DNA of 36,626 nucleotides from Bacteroidales bacterium (lineage in GTDB: Bacteria > Bacteroidota > Bacteroidia > Bacteroidales > UBA10428): positions 1 through 36,626 of the forward strand of contig JAFGIP010000116.1 in assembly GCA_016929525.1 (NCBI GenBank), in the 5' to 3' direction. A program made the translations under genes and the position numbers. Below are positions 24,526-32,788 of this stretch, in pieces. The stretch's first letter is position 1. Each line of letters begins with the position of its first letter. Under the pieces are notes generated by a model that saw nothing but the letters and a program-made list of their open reading frames with translations, ran no database searches and had not been told where the DNA came from.

Positions 24526-27177
24526 GTGATTAAACTCCTTCGATATACATTATTATCCGTTTTCGCATTTCTGATGGTTTCTTGTTCTACAGAAAAAAAT
24601 ACTGCAATAACAAGAACATATCACCATGTTACATCACGTTATAATATCCTGTTCAATGGTCGGGAAGCATATAAGAAAGGGATTCTAACCCTCGAAGAAA
24701 CTTATAAAGACGACTTTACTGAATTAATCCCTGTTTTTCTTTATACCGATAAAGACGCAATTTCAACCATTGCTCCTGATATGGACCGTGCTATAAAAAA
24801 AGCCACAAAGCTTATATCAATGCATTCTCTTACGATAAAACCTGAAGTTAAACCGGACAAAGAGCTTAGTGAGAAACAAAAAGAATTTTACAGTAAAAAA
24901 CAATATAATAAATGGGTAGATAATGCTTACCTATTAATGGGCAAAGCACATTTCTATAAAATGGAATATGGCAGGGCTAAAGAAACATTTAATTATATAT
25001 TATCCAATTTTAATGAAAGTGCAACGGTATTTGAGGCCAGATTATGGCTGGCCAGGCTGGCATGTGAAGAAGAACGTTTTCGCGAAGCGGAAGATTATCT
25101 TTCTTCATTAAGTAGAAATATTGCTTTTCCTAAAAGTCTGAAAAACGAATTGGAATCTACATGGGCTGATTTTTATATTAAACAGGAAAAATATAAGGAA
25201 GCAATTGTCCCACTTATAAAAGCTATTGAAAAAACAGGGAAAAAATCACGACGGTCGCGGCTTACCTATTTGCTTGCACAGGTATATGCTCTGGATAATA
25301 ATAATGCTTTGGCTTCGGAGTATTATGACAAGGTTGTACGCATGAATCCACCTTATGAAATGGCTTTTAATGCTAAAATAAATCGCGCACTTTCATATCA
25401 GTCGGGTGCCGGATCAATGAAGGATATTGAAAAGCAACTTCAAAAGATGCTTAAAGATGATAAGAATATTGACTACCTGGATCAAATTTATTTTGCTCTT
25501 GGGAATTTATACTTTAAAGATAAATCTGTGAATAAGGCCATCGAATATTATAAACAGTCAATGGCAACCAGTAAAGATAATACAAGGCAAAAAGCCAAAA
25601 CAAGTCTTACATTAGCCGACCTGTATTATGCACAACCAGACTATATGAACGCACAGGCGTATTACGACAGCGCAGTTGCATTTATCAGTTCAGATTATCC
25701 GGGTTATGATTTGATCTTTACTAAGTCTGTAAGCTTAAACAATCTTGTAACATATTATAACACGGTGATTTTTGAAGACAGTGTTCTGGCTCTTTCAACG
25801 ATGCCGGAAGATGATCTGACTTTTTTTATCGAAGATCTGATTGTAAAACAAAAGCAGTTGGAAGAAGAAGAGCGCATACGGGAACAGGAAAGAGAACAAC
25901 GAAGGATTGAAGCAGAGGCTACAGCAGAACAGTTTCAGGCTAGCGATCAAAGCAATAAATGGTACTTTTATAATCCAACTGCAAGCAATCTTGGTAAAAA
26001 AGAATTTAACGAAATCTGGGGTAACCGAAAACTCGAAGATAACTGGAGAAGGAGTAATAAAAGCACTTTAAGTTTCGATGAAATTGAAACAGCAGAAGGA
26101 TCTGAAGAGTTGGAAGAAGGAACTTCTAAAACTGAAAACCTGATTACCAATAAACATTCCCCCGACTATTATTTGCAGTATATTCCTTTTACCGATTCTG
26201 CCAAGACGGAATCCCATAAAAGAATTGCTAACGCACTTTACAGAATGGGGGACATTTATGCCGATGAACTTAAAGATTATAATCGTGCAGCCGAAACTTT
26301 TGAAGAATTATTAAAGCGTTATCCCGATTATGATAACAAGCTGCAGGTATATTATAAATTATATATAGTCGCAAAAAATTCAAAAGATAAACAAAAGCTT
26401 GCAAAGTATCAGCAGAAAATAATATCTGAGTATCCAGAAAGCAATTTTGCCAAATTAATGACAAATCCTAATTATGTTCAGGAAATACTTGCTCAGGAAC
26501 AAAAAGTGTATAATATCTATGCTGATACCTATAAAGACTTTTCAAGGAATCGTCATACTTCAGTGATAAACCATGCTGAAAAAGCAATGCTTGATTACCC
26601 GGATCATGAGCTGTATTCAAAATTCGATTACATGTACACAGTTTCGAGCGGGATACTTAAAGATACCCTTAGTTTTGTAAAAGATCTGCAAGATTTTATT
26701 TCAAGATATTCAACTACTGATCTTGCAGAGAATGCAAAAATCATAATCACCTACCTGCAAACCAAAGAACCCGATTTAATTATCGAACAACAAAGGGAGG
26801 AAGCGCGTGAGATATTTATATCATCGAATGATGATCTGCACTATTTTGCATATGTTATTCCAAACACATTCAATCATAATCAACTGGTATTTAATATTAT
26901 TACATTTAATCTGGATTATTTTGATGAACTAAAACTCGATGTTAAAAAAGTTGATATAAAAGGAGATTACAATTTATGCCTTGTTAGCAGCTTCCATGAT
27001 GGTGATGAGGCAAATAATTATTTAAAAAGGATAAAGGAAGAAAGTTCAATATCACGGGATGTCAATATTGAAGAAATAACGCCGGTTATTATATCACAGA
27101 TCAATTACGAAAAACTACTTGAGAATGGAAATGCTGAGCAGTATATTTTATTCTTCAGTGAGAATTACCAGCATTAA
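24526..27177 (+). CDS. sprE: SprE/PorW-like tetratricopeptide lipoprotein (type IX secretion/gliding)
   Basis: A large outer-membrane lipoprotein (883 residues from the GTG at 24526). The start gives MIKLLRYTLLSVFAFLMVSC, with the lipobox cysteine at 20, followed by a STEKNTAITRTYHHVTSRYNILFNGREAYKKG-type opening that matches SprE of Flavobacterium and PorW of Porphyromonas. TPR-like helical repeats fill residues about 120-400 and 560-680, with an EEEERIREQEREQRR charged coiled coil in between (about 445-470). PorW/SprE is needed for T9SS function and links the PorKN ring to the translocon. The frame from TTG 24466 overlaps the promoter, so I reject it. porX follows after 62 bases. Assignment rests on the N-terminus, architecture and context. 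Confidence 0.82.
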   Translation: MIKLLRYTLLSVFAFLMVSCSTEKNTAITRTYHHVTSRYNILFNGREAYKKGILTLEETYKDDFTELIPVFLYTDKDAISTIAPDMDRAIKKATKLISMHSLTIKPEVKPDKELSEKQKEFYSKKQYNKWVDNAYLLMGKAHFYKMEYGRAKETFNYILSNFNESATVFEARLWLARLACEEERFREAEDYLSSLSRNIAFPKSLKNELESTWADFYIKQEKYKEAIVPLIKAIEKTGKKSRRSRLTYLLAQVYALDNNNALASEYYDKVVRMNPPYEMAFNAKINRALSYQSGAGSMKDIEKQLQKMLKDDKNIDYLDQIYFALGNLYFKDKSVNKAIEYYKQSMATSKDNTRQKAKTSLTLADLYYAQPDYMNAQAYYDSAVAFISSDYPGYDLIFTKSVSLNNLVTYYNTVIFEDSVLALSTMPEDDLTFFIEDLIVKQKQLEEEERIREQEREQRRIEAEATAEQFQASDQSNKWYFYNPTASNLGKKEFNEIWGNRKLEDNWRRSNKSTLSFDEIETAEGSEELEEGTSKTENLITNKHSPDYYLQYIPFTDSAKTESHKRIANALYRMGDIYADELKDYNRAAETFEELLKRYPDYDNKLQVYYKLYIVAKNSKDKQKLAKYQQKIISEYPESNFAKLMTNPNYVQEILAQEQKVYNIYADTYKDFSRNRHTSVINHAEKAMLDYPDHELYSKFDYMYTVSSGILKDTLSFVKDLQDFISRYSTTDLAENAKIIITYLQTKEPDLIIEQQREEAREIFISSNDDLHYFAYVIPNTFNHNQLVFNIITFNLDYFDELKLDVKKVDIKGDYNLCLVSSFHDGDEANNYLKRIKEESSISRDVNIEEITPVIISQINYEKLLENGNAEQYILFFSENYQH

Positions 27178-27239
27178 AAATTGATTGTAACTTCGTAACT
27201 GTTTCCAATACTTTTATTCCGAAAAAAAATTGAATGTTT

Positions 27240-28799
27240 ATGAAGAAAGTTCAAATACTCTGGACCGATGATGAAATAGACCTGTTAAAACCACACATAT
27301 TATTTCTTGAAAGCAAGGGTTATTCCGTAAGCACAGCAAGCAATGGAGCCGACGCAATTGAACTGGTTGAACGAAATACTTATGATCTGATATTCCTCGA
27401 TGAGAATATGCCTGGCCTTAGTGGTCTTGAAACATTAAATAAAATAATGGAACTTAAACCGGGCATTCCGGTGGTGATGATTACCAAAAGCGAAGAAGAG
27501 GATTTTATGGATGCCGCTATTGGTTCCAAAATAGCCGATTATTTAATAAAACCGGTTAATCCGAACCAAATACTACTTTCAATAAAAAAGAATATTGATA
27601 ACAAAAAACTTATAACCTCAAAAACAACATCTGCATACCAGTCGGAATTTAATAAAATTGGTCAGCAACTGGGTACTGCAAATTGTTTCAACGACTGGGT
27701 TGAAATTTATAAAAAATTGATTTTCTGGGAACTGGAATTTGATGTTTCACAGGATAGCGGGATGAATGATATACTTCAGATGCAGAAAACGGAAGCTGAA
27801 ACGGAATTTGCTAAATTTGTACGGAGTAATTATTTAAAATGGTTAGATACAAAGACAGTTGACAAACCATTGTTATCTCCCGGCATTTTTAAATTGTCAG
27901 TAATACCAAAGCTGGTTAAAAACGAGAAAATTGTCTTCATATTGATTGATAATTTACGTTACGATCAATGGAGGGCAATGCAACCTGTCGTTAATGAATA
28001 TTATAATACTGATGAAGAAAAACCTTACTGCAGTATATTACCTACTTCAACTCAGTATGCCAGGAACTCGATATTTTCAGGATTAATGCCGCTCAGTATT
28101 GAGAAATTACATCCAAAACTTTGGCTGAACGATTATGAAGAAGGAGGGAAGAATGAACATGAGGAAGAACTGCTTCAGGCACAATTGCTGCGTTCAGGGG
28201 TTAAAGCTAAACTGTACTACGAAAAAATTTATAACAGTAGGATGGGTTCTAAAATAATTGATAAACTCAGCAATATTTTACAAAATGATTTGATAGTTCT
28301 CGTTTATAATTTTGTTGATATGCTTTCACATGCAAATACCGATATGGAAATGATACGTGAACTTGCTGTAAATGATTCAGCATACCGTTCACTTACACTG
28401 TCTTGGTTTCAACATTCAAAATTAAATGAGTTGCTGCGTAAACTGTCTGAACAAAATATTAAAGTAATACTAACCACTGATCATGGTACAATTCGTGTGA
28501 GCAGTCCGGTTAAAGTAGTAGGAGACAAAGACACATCTAAAAACCTCCGCTATAAAACAGGAAGAAACTTATCATATAATCCAAAAGAAGTTTTTGAAGT
28601 GGCCGATCCTGCAAAAGCTTATCTTCCAAAACCGTCTGTAAGTTCCAAATATATTTTTGCATTTAATAATGATTTTCTTGCCTACCCAAATAATTTTAAT
28701 TATTATGTAAAATATTATTCAAATACTTATCAACATGGGGGAATTTCAATGGGAGAAATGATTTTGCCACTTGTTACAATGGTACCAAAAGGATTTTAA
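27240..28799 (+). CDS. porX: PorX: response regulator with PglZ phosphodiesterase-type output domain
   Basis: PorX is the response regulator that controls T9SS gene expression and function, acting with the PorY kinase and the sigma factor SigP in Porphyromonas gingivalis. Numbering from the ATG at 27240 (519 residues; 27234 is possible), the receiver domain (1-120) shows Asp10/Asp11, phospho-acceptor Asp54 (IFLDENMPG), Thr82 and Lys104 (LIKPVNP). A helical linker leads to a PglZ/alkaline-phosphatase-fold domain (about 225-519). Its likely zinc and catalytic residues are Asp237 (FILIDNLRYDQW), Thr269/Thr271 (LPTSTQYARN), Asp360 and His364 (FVDMLSHANTD), Asp414/His415 (TTDHGTIR) and His499 (YQHGGISMGEM). 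All are intact. No porY or sigP homologue is in the window. tsaE follows by 39 bases. Confidence 0.93.
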   Translation: MKKVQILWTDDEIDLLKPHILFLESKGYSVSTASNGADAIELVERNTYDLIFLDENMPGLSGLETLNKIMELKPGIPVVMITKSEEEDFMDAAIGSKIADYLIKPVNPNQILLSIKKNIDNKKLITSKTTSAYQSEFNKIGQQLGTANCFNDWVEIYKKLIFWELEFDVSQDSGMNDILQMQKTEAETEFAKFVRSNYLKWLDTKTVDKPLLSPGIFKLSVIPKLVKNEKIVFILIDNLRYDQWRAMQPVVNEYYNTDEEKPYCSILPTSTQYARNSIFSGLMPLSIEKLHPKLWLNDYEEGGKNEHEEELLQAQLLRSGVKAKLYYEKIYNSRMGSKIIDKLSNILQNDLIVLVYNFVDMLSHANTDMEMIRELAVNDSAYRSLTLSWFQHSKLNELLRKLSEQNIKVILTTDHGTIRVSSPVKVVGDKDTSKNLRYKTGRNLSYNPKEVFEVADPAKAYLPKPSVSSKYIFAFNNDFLAYPNNFNYYVKYYSNTYQHGGISMGEMILPLVTMVPKGF

Positions 28800-28816
28800 C
28801 CTTTAATTTTCAAAAT

Positions 28817-28830
28817 AGGAGGATAGGAGA
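28817..28830 (+). promoter_or_regulatory. Tandem purine-rich Shine-Dalgarno-like sites before tsaE
   Basis: AGGAGG (28817-28822) and a second AGGAGA (28825-28830) precede the tsaE ATG at 28839; the second is 8 bases away, good for ribosome binding. Strong sites of this kind are uncommon in Bacteroidota, which mostly initiate without them. Confidence 0.45.
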
Positions 28831-28838
28831 TTTTTTAA

Positions 28839-29258
28839 ATGAAGAATTTAAGGCTGGTTTATATTGAAGAGGATATTGAACGTACTGCAAAACAGTTTCT
28901 TGCACTTGTCGGAAAAAATAAGCACTTTGCATTTTATGGAGCTATGGGGGCGGGTAAAACTACCTTTATAAAAGCACTATGCAATGTGATTGGTACAGAA
29001 GACCTGGTTAGCAGCCCTACATTTGCTATTATTAATGAATACTCAGCAAATTCAGGTGAACCCATTTATCATTTTGATTTCTACAGGATAAAATCACCCA
29101 CTGAGCTTTTCGATATTGGTTTTCATGAATATCTTTCCGATAGTGGATATTGTTTTATTGAATGGCCGGAGAAAGCAAATGAACTCATCGACGACTTCTT
29201 AAAAGTAAAAATTAAGGAAATAAAAGGTGGTAAAAGAGTGTTAACATTTGCCGTTTGA
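28839..29258 (+). CDS. tsaE: tRNA threonylcarbamoyladenosine biosynthesis ATPase TsaE
   Basis: TsaE is the small P-loop ATPase that works with TsaB and TsaD to form t6A37 on ANN-decoding tRNAs. The 139 residues include the Walker A GAMGAGKTTFIKALC, the threonine-rich VSSPTFAIINEY, HFDFYRI and FIEWPEKA, all diagnostic. Its place after porX and before ald is a gene order I know from other Bacteroidota. tsaB and tsaD are elsewhere. Confidence 0.94.
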   Translation: MKNLRLVYIEEDIERTAKQFLALVGKNKHFAFYGAMGAGKTTFIKALCNVIGTEDLVSSPTFAIINEYSANSGEPIYHFDFYRIKSPTELFDIGFHEYLSDSGYCFIEWPEKANELIDDFLKVKIKEIKGGKRVLTFAV

Positions 29259-29303
29259 ACAATGTTTTATAATATATTTCGTGCAACAACAAAAATCCTT
29301 CAG

Positions 29304-29311
29304 TATATTTG
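29304..29311 (+). promoter_or_regulatory. Bacteroidota -7 promoter element for ald
   Basis: TATATTTG matches TAnnTTTG exactly, 22 bases before the ATG at 29333. No TTG at the usual -33 distance. Confidence 0.5.
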
Positions 29312-29332
29312 GTTAATTGAGATTTTCAGTAA

Positions 29333-30589
29333 ATGGGATTTATATCCTGTAATTTAATTTCAGAAACCATGGTAGATCAGAAACCCGATGCATCTACACC
29401 CTTTATGTATACAGGTTTGATGCCACAGGAGGAGATGCTTGAAATTGGGAAAAAACAAAAAAAACTGGTCATCGGTATACCCCGGGAAAATCATAAACTT
29501 GAAAAAAGGGTGTCTTTAACCCCCGAAGCTGTAGAAATACTGGTTAATAATGGACATGATGTCATTATTGAGAAAGGTGCGGGTGAAGGAGCAAATTATA
29601 GTGATAGAGATTATAGCGAACGAGGTGGATTCATTATCGATACAAGAAAACAGGTCCTTACAGCCGAAATTATCCTTAAAGTTGCTCCATTAGAGGAAGA
29701 AGAGATAGAAAGTCTTAAAGGACATCAGGTTATTTTTTCTTCATTGCATATAAATCAGCAGAGCAACAACTACGTAAAAAATATAATGGACCGAAAAGTT
29801 ACAACTATAGCTTATGAATACATTAAAAACAGTTATGGTTGTTATCCGGTTCTTCAGTCAATGAGTTCATTATCGGGGAGTGTGGCAATTATGATCGCCG
29901 CCGAATTATTGAGTAATAATCAGGGAGGTAAAGGTATAATCCTGGGAGGAATATCAGGTATTACGCCGACCGAAGTTATCCTTATCGGAGCAGGGACAGC
30001 AGCAGAATTTGCATCTCGTGCAGCTTTGGCATTAGGAGCTTTTGTTAAAGTATTCGACACATCGGTACAAAAACTTGAAGAACTACAGCGTAATGTTGGA
30101 ACCAGGCTGCATACCTCAATTTTCCACCCACAGGTTCTGATGCGTACTCTAAAATCGGCTGATGTTTTGATAGGGTGTATGCCTTATTTTTATTCCGGCC
30201 CAAGGTTCTTTATAACAGAAGATATGGTTAAAAGCATGAAAAAGGGATCAGTTATAATTGACCTGAGTATCGACCAGGGAGGATGTATTGAAACAGCAGA
30301 GTGTCGTTCTCTTATTGAACCTGTTTATACACGGCACGATGTTATTCATTACAGTGTACCAAATATAACTTCAAGGGTTGCCCGAACAGCATCTATTGCA
30401 ATAAGTAACATTATATCTCCAATTATTGTTGAACTTGGAAATTGCGGAGGAATTAAACCACTTCTAAAAGAAAATGTTGGTGTGCGGCAGGGAGTTTATA
30501 TCTATAACGGAATATTAACTAACGATTATATCGGAAACCGATTTGATATTCCGTCCAAAGATATTGACTTGTTGATGGCGGCGTTTTAA
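29333..30589 (+). CDS. ald: Alanine dehydrogenase-type NAD-dependent enzyme
   Basis: Ald reversibly deaminates L-alanine to pyruvate with NAD. The sequence has the AlaDH/PNT N-terminal domain (IGIPRENHKLEKRVSLTPEAVEILVNNGHDV), then the NAD-binding Rossmann core (VILIGAGTAAEFASRAALALGA) and IDLSIDQGGCIETAE near the active site. At up to 418 residues it is longer than classic Ald (about 370) because of an N-terminal extension (MPQEEMLEIGKKQ), a feature I know from Bacteroidota members. The ATG at 29333 is the first after the promoter; ATG 29369 (406 residues) starts closer to the conserved part and is a real alternative. Saccharopine-type and transhydrogenase functions are less likely, as no PntB partner is present. 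Confidence 0.88.
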   Translation: MGFISCNLISETMVDQKPDASTPFMYTGLMPQEEMLEIGKKQKKLVIGIPRENHKLEKRVSLTPEAVEILVNNGHDVIIEKGAGEGANYSDRDYSERGGFIIDTRKQVLTAEIILKVAPLEEEEIESLKGHQVIFSSLHINQQSNNYVKNIMDRKVTTIAYEYIKNSYGCYPVLQSMSSLSGSVAIMIAAELLSNNQGGKGIILGGISGITPTEVILIGAGTAAEFASRAALALGAFVKVFDTSVQKLEELQRNVGTRLHTSIFHPQVLMRTLKSADVLIGCMPYFYSGPRFFITEDMVKSMKKGSVIIDLSIDQGGCIETAECRSLIEPVYTRHDVIHYSVPNITSRVARTASIAISNIISPIIVELGNCGGIKPLLKENVGVRQGVYIYNGILTNDYIGNRFDIPSKDIDLLMAAF

Positions 30590-30634
30590 AAAAAACAGAA
30601 TTTATTGTTACGATTAGTTTCACTATTCTTAAAA

Positions 30635-30665
30635 TTTGCCCACATAGGAGTTTATACTACTTTTG
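30635..30665 (+). promoter_or_regulatory. Complete Bacteroidota-type promoter for the queuosine-precursor transporter
   Basis: TTTG at 30635-30638 and TACTTTTG at 30658-30665 are separated by 19 bases, matching the TTTG-N19-TAnnTTTG housekeeping promoter for this phylum. The ATG at 30692 follows 26 bases later. This is the best promoter in the window. Confidence 0.75.
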
Positions 30666-30691
30666 TTGCCCAAAATCCAAATTGATCTGAT

Positions 30692-31387
30692 ATGAACGAA
30701 ATATACTGGTTTATTCTTCTGCTGTCTAATTTCATATTCGTACTTCTTGCATATAAATTCTTTGGTAAAAACGGTTTGTTTATCTGGATACCAGTTGCAA
30801 CAATCGTAGCCAATATACAGGTAATACAAACAATAGAATTATTTGGTATGGTGGCAACATTGGGCAATATTGTCTATGCAAGTTCATTTTTGGTTACAGA
30901 TATACTGAGTGAAATATATGGCAGAAAGGAAGCAAACCGTGCAGTATGGATTGGTTTCTTTAGTTTGATAATAATGACGGTCCTTATGAATATTGCCCTG
31001 CTTTTTAAACCGCTTGAAGGGGACGATTTTTCACAAGTTACATACAAAAGCTTGAACACAATATTTTCCTTAATGCCTAGAATTGTAGTGGCCAGCCTTA
31101 CTGCATATCTGGTATCACAACGTCACGATGTATGGGCATATCATTTCTGGAAGAATAAATTTCCGTCAAGACGCTTTATCTGGTTAAGGAATAACTTAAG
31201 CACTATGGTTTCACAGTTACTTGATAGTTTGATTTTTACTTTGATAGCGTTTTATGGTAAATATGAATTGAATGTTCTTTTTGAAATATTCCTGACAACA
31301 TATATCTTAAAATGGATAGTTGCGGTAGCCGATACACCTTTTATATACTGGGCTCTTAAAATAAGAAGCAAAAATGATCAGAAATAG
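30692..31387 (+). CDS. yhhQ: Queuosine precursor transporter (YhhQ family)
   Basis: A 231-residue inner-membrane protein with about six hydrophobic segments. It contains the VUT/DUF165 (YhhQ) family pattern: VANIQVIQTIELFG, the early LGNIVYASSFLVTDILSEIYGRKEA, and the late WLRNNLSTMVSQLLDSLIFTLIAFYG. E. coli YhhQ imports preQ0 and preQ1 for queuosine in tRNA. No que genes are nearby, so salvage rather than synthesis cannot be decided from the window. A full promoter precedes it and a strong bidirectional terminator begins right after the stop, so it is probably a single-gene unit. Confidence 0.93.
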   Translation: MNEIYWFILLLSNFIFVLLAYKFFGKNGLFIWIPVATIVANIQVIQTIELFGMVATLGNIVYASSFLVTDILSEIYGRKEANRAVWIGFFSLIIMTVLMNIALLFKPLEGDDFSQVTYKSLNTIFSLMPRIVVASLTAYLVSQRHDVWAYHFWKNKFPSRRFIWLRNNLSTMVSQLLDSLIFTLIAFYGKYELNVLFEIFLTTYILKWIVAVADTPFIYWALKIRSKNDQK

Positions 31388-31415
31388 AAAAGAGGGATAG
31401 AAACATCCCTCTTTT
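31388..31415. terminator. Bidirectional rho-independent terminator
   Basis: A perfect 11-base stem, AAAAGAGGGAT (31388-31398) with ATCCCTCTTTT (31405-31415), encloses a 6-base loop. It begins directly after the yhhQ stop and lies before the convergent sorting-domain gene. A and T tracts at its two feet let it work in both directions. Confidence 0.88.
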
Positions 31416-31438
31416 GCTAACCCTAACCATCTGACCTT

Positions 31439-31780
31439 TTACTTAACCCAAACTTTTTTGGTGGCGGTCGATTTATCGGTAAAACTAATCTTTACAAGAT
31501 AAATGCCGGATTTAAAATCCTTTATGTTCAGTCGCACGCTATTTTTGGACGGCTCCGGCTCTTCCGATAAAATTAGTTGTCCCAGTATACTAACAATTTC
31601 TATTTTTTCAATATTGGTTTCAGCTTCAACTGTAAAGGTTCCTTCAATAACAGGATTAGGAAATAAAATAAAACTTACTCCTCTGTTATCCGGAATCGGA
31701 AACAATGAATTTCCTGCTGATGTAACAATCGAGATTGTTAAAACAAGCAATATTGTTAGTATGTAATACCTGGATTTCAT
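31439..31780 (-). CDS. Mini-protein: signal peptide plus type IX secretion sorting domain only
   Basis: The 113-residue protein has a clear Sec signal (KSRYYILTILLVLTISIVTSA, cleavage about residue 22), then about 18 residues, and then an almost complete T9SS type A C-terminal sorting domain: FPNPV at about 40-44, FTVEAETNIEKIEIVSILGQLI, NSVRLNIKDFKSGIYLVKISF and the basic end TKKVWVK. There is no cargo domain. If PorU removes the sorting domain, as it does for typical clients, only a short peptide would remain. It may be a remnant of a larger cargo gene, or a sorting domain used for signalling. PorA in P. gingivalis is a precedent for a sorting-domain protein affecting PorXY. No promoter element was recognised. 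Confidence 0.85.
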   Translation of the reverse strand: MKSRYYILTILLVLTISIVTSAGNSLFPIPDNRGVSFILFPNPVIEGTFTVEAETNIEKIEIVSILGQLILSEEPEPSKNSVRLNIKDFKSGIYLVKISFTDKSTATKKVWVK

Positions 31781-31910
31781 TGTTTTAAACTTCGGGGAAG
31801 CCCGTCAATAAACGTGCCAACATAAAAATTATTGTTCAGGCCGGGGATTAAAATTTTATATTATGTGAATCCGGTAGTAACAACTTATAAATGCACTTTA
31901 GTTCCCGATT

Positions 31911-31918
31911 TATATTTG
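31911..31918 (+). promoter_or_regulatory. Possible -7 promoter element for the Crp/Fnr gene
   Basis: TATATTTG is an exact TAnnTTTG match 173 bases before the ATG at 32091. No TTTG stands at the right -33 distance (only a TTTA at 31897-31900), and the leader would be long, so this is tentative. Confidence 0.3.
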
Positions 31919-31957
31919 ATTCATAACTATAGGTTATAGAATTCATAGACACTTGAC

Positions 31958-31971
31958 CTAAATTATTTTAG
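31958..31971. promoter_or_regulatory. Candidate operator dyad upstream of the Crp/Fnr gene
   Basis: CTAAA and TTTAG form a perfect 5-base dyad with a 4-base spacer, and the flanks TTGAC and TCA partly extend it. Its size fits a dimeric Crp/Fnr-type regulator and could mark autoregulation. In sequence this AT-rich, such a dyad can also arise by chance. Confidence 0.2.
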
Positions 31972-32090
31972 TCATGTATTCATATTTCTTGGATGCTTAT
32001 ATGATCTACCGGTGATGAAGATCATTTTATTTAATTCTTTTTGGCAGCTACTTTTTCGTATCTTAAATATTTTAAGTGCTTTATTATAAA

Positions 32091-32732
32091 ATGGAAGTAC
32101 GCAACAGGCAGTTAACAGATAAATATGTCGATAATTACCATCAGGCTTTGTTTAGCAATTCGGCTGTTTTGGCCAGTGCAAGGAATATAGATTATGAAAT
32201 AGGAGAAATAATATTTAAGAAAAGTATGCCGATTGCAAGTTTAACTTACATTGAAAGCGGATTGGTAATGGTTATGGATGGAGGAGGTTATACAAAGAAT
32301 ATTTCAGTATTATACACCAAGGGTGATTTTATATGTGCAAGTGAAGTACTGGAGAATAAGTATTATAGTTCAACTGCAGTAGCAGCAGATTATACTAGGA
32401 CTTATGTAATTAATCTCGGAAGATTAAAACAAAACCTCGTTATAAATGACAATGAATTGTTACAGGTTTTAAATCCTCTTAAATGGAAAGATATATTGAA
32501 ATACAACCAGCGCGCTAATGAATTGAAACAAGATATTGACGATAGGGTGTATAACTATCTGAGGTTTTTATCTGATAAGGTTTATAACTCACCCAGGTTT
32601 TCTTTGGGAATGTCGCGATCAGAGATATCAAATTACCTGGGGATTAACCAAAAATCCTTTATTCAGAGTTTAAATGATTTACAGGCAAGAAAGAAAATAT
32701 ATTTCGATGGTAAAACAATAATTGTATTTTGA
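32091..32732 (+). CDS. Crp/Fnr family transcriptional regulator
   Basis: From the ATG at 32091 the protein has 213 residues. An N-terminal cyclic-nucleotide-binding-type beta roll (about 25-115, YEIGEIIFKKSMPIASLTYIESGLVMVM, KGDFICASEVLENKYY) is followed by a dimerisation helix and a C-terminal winged helix-turn-helix (about 155-213, MSRSEISNYLGINQKSFIQSLNDLQARKKI). There is no N-terminal cysteine cluster of the FNR type and only one cysteine (Cys82) in the sensor domain, so an oxygen-sensing Fe-S cluster is unlikely; the ligand is unknown. The frame extends to a GTG at 32076, but the ATG is preferred. The neighbouring outer-membrane and YceI genes are candidate targets. Confidence 0.85.
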   Translation: MEVRNRQLTDKYVDNYHQALFSNSAVLASARNIDYEIGEIIFKKSMPIASLTYIESGLVMVMDGGGYTKNISVLYTKGDFICASEVLENKYYSSTAVAADYTRTYVINLGRLKQNLVINDNELLQVLNPLKWKDILKYNQRANELKQDIDDRVYNYLRFLSDKVYNSPRFSLGMSRSEISNYLGINQKSFIQSLNDLQARKKIYFDGKTIIVF

Positions 32733-32788
32733 TAAATTAAAATCAATTGAATCAGATTTATACTTCTTCAATAATAATATTTAAAAAC

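Larger units (their letters stand above)
31781..32090. other. Intergenic region between the sorting-domain gene and the Crp/Fnr gene
   Basis: About 310 bases separating divergent genes. It holds one exact TAnnTTTG (TATATTTG, 31911-31918, plus strand), which could start a long-leader transcript of the Crp/Fnr gene, and the short dyad CTAAA-N4-TTTAG (31958-31971). I see no gene, tRNA or repeat in it. Confidence 0.4.

Noticed and set aside
27240-28799. PglZ domain suggesting a BREX or Pgl phage-defence system
   Set aside because: The PglZ domain is fused to a receiver domain in the PorX arrangement, and no brxA, brxB, brxC, pglX or brxL homologue is nearby. T9SS regulation explains it better.
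32091-32732. Oxygen-sensing FNR
   Set aside because: It lacks the four-cysteine cluster for a [4Fe-4S] centre; only one cysteine lies in the sensor domain.
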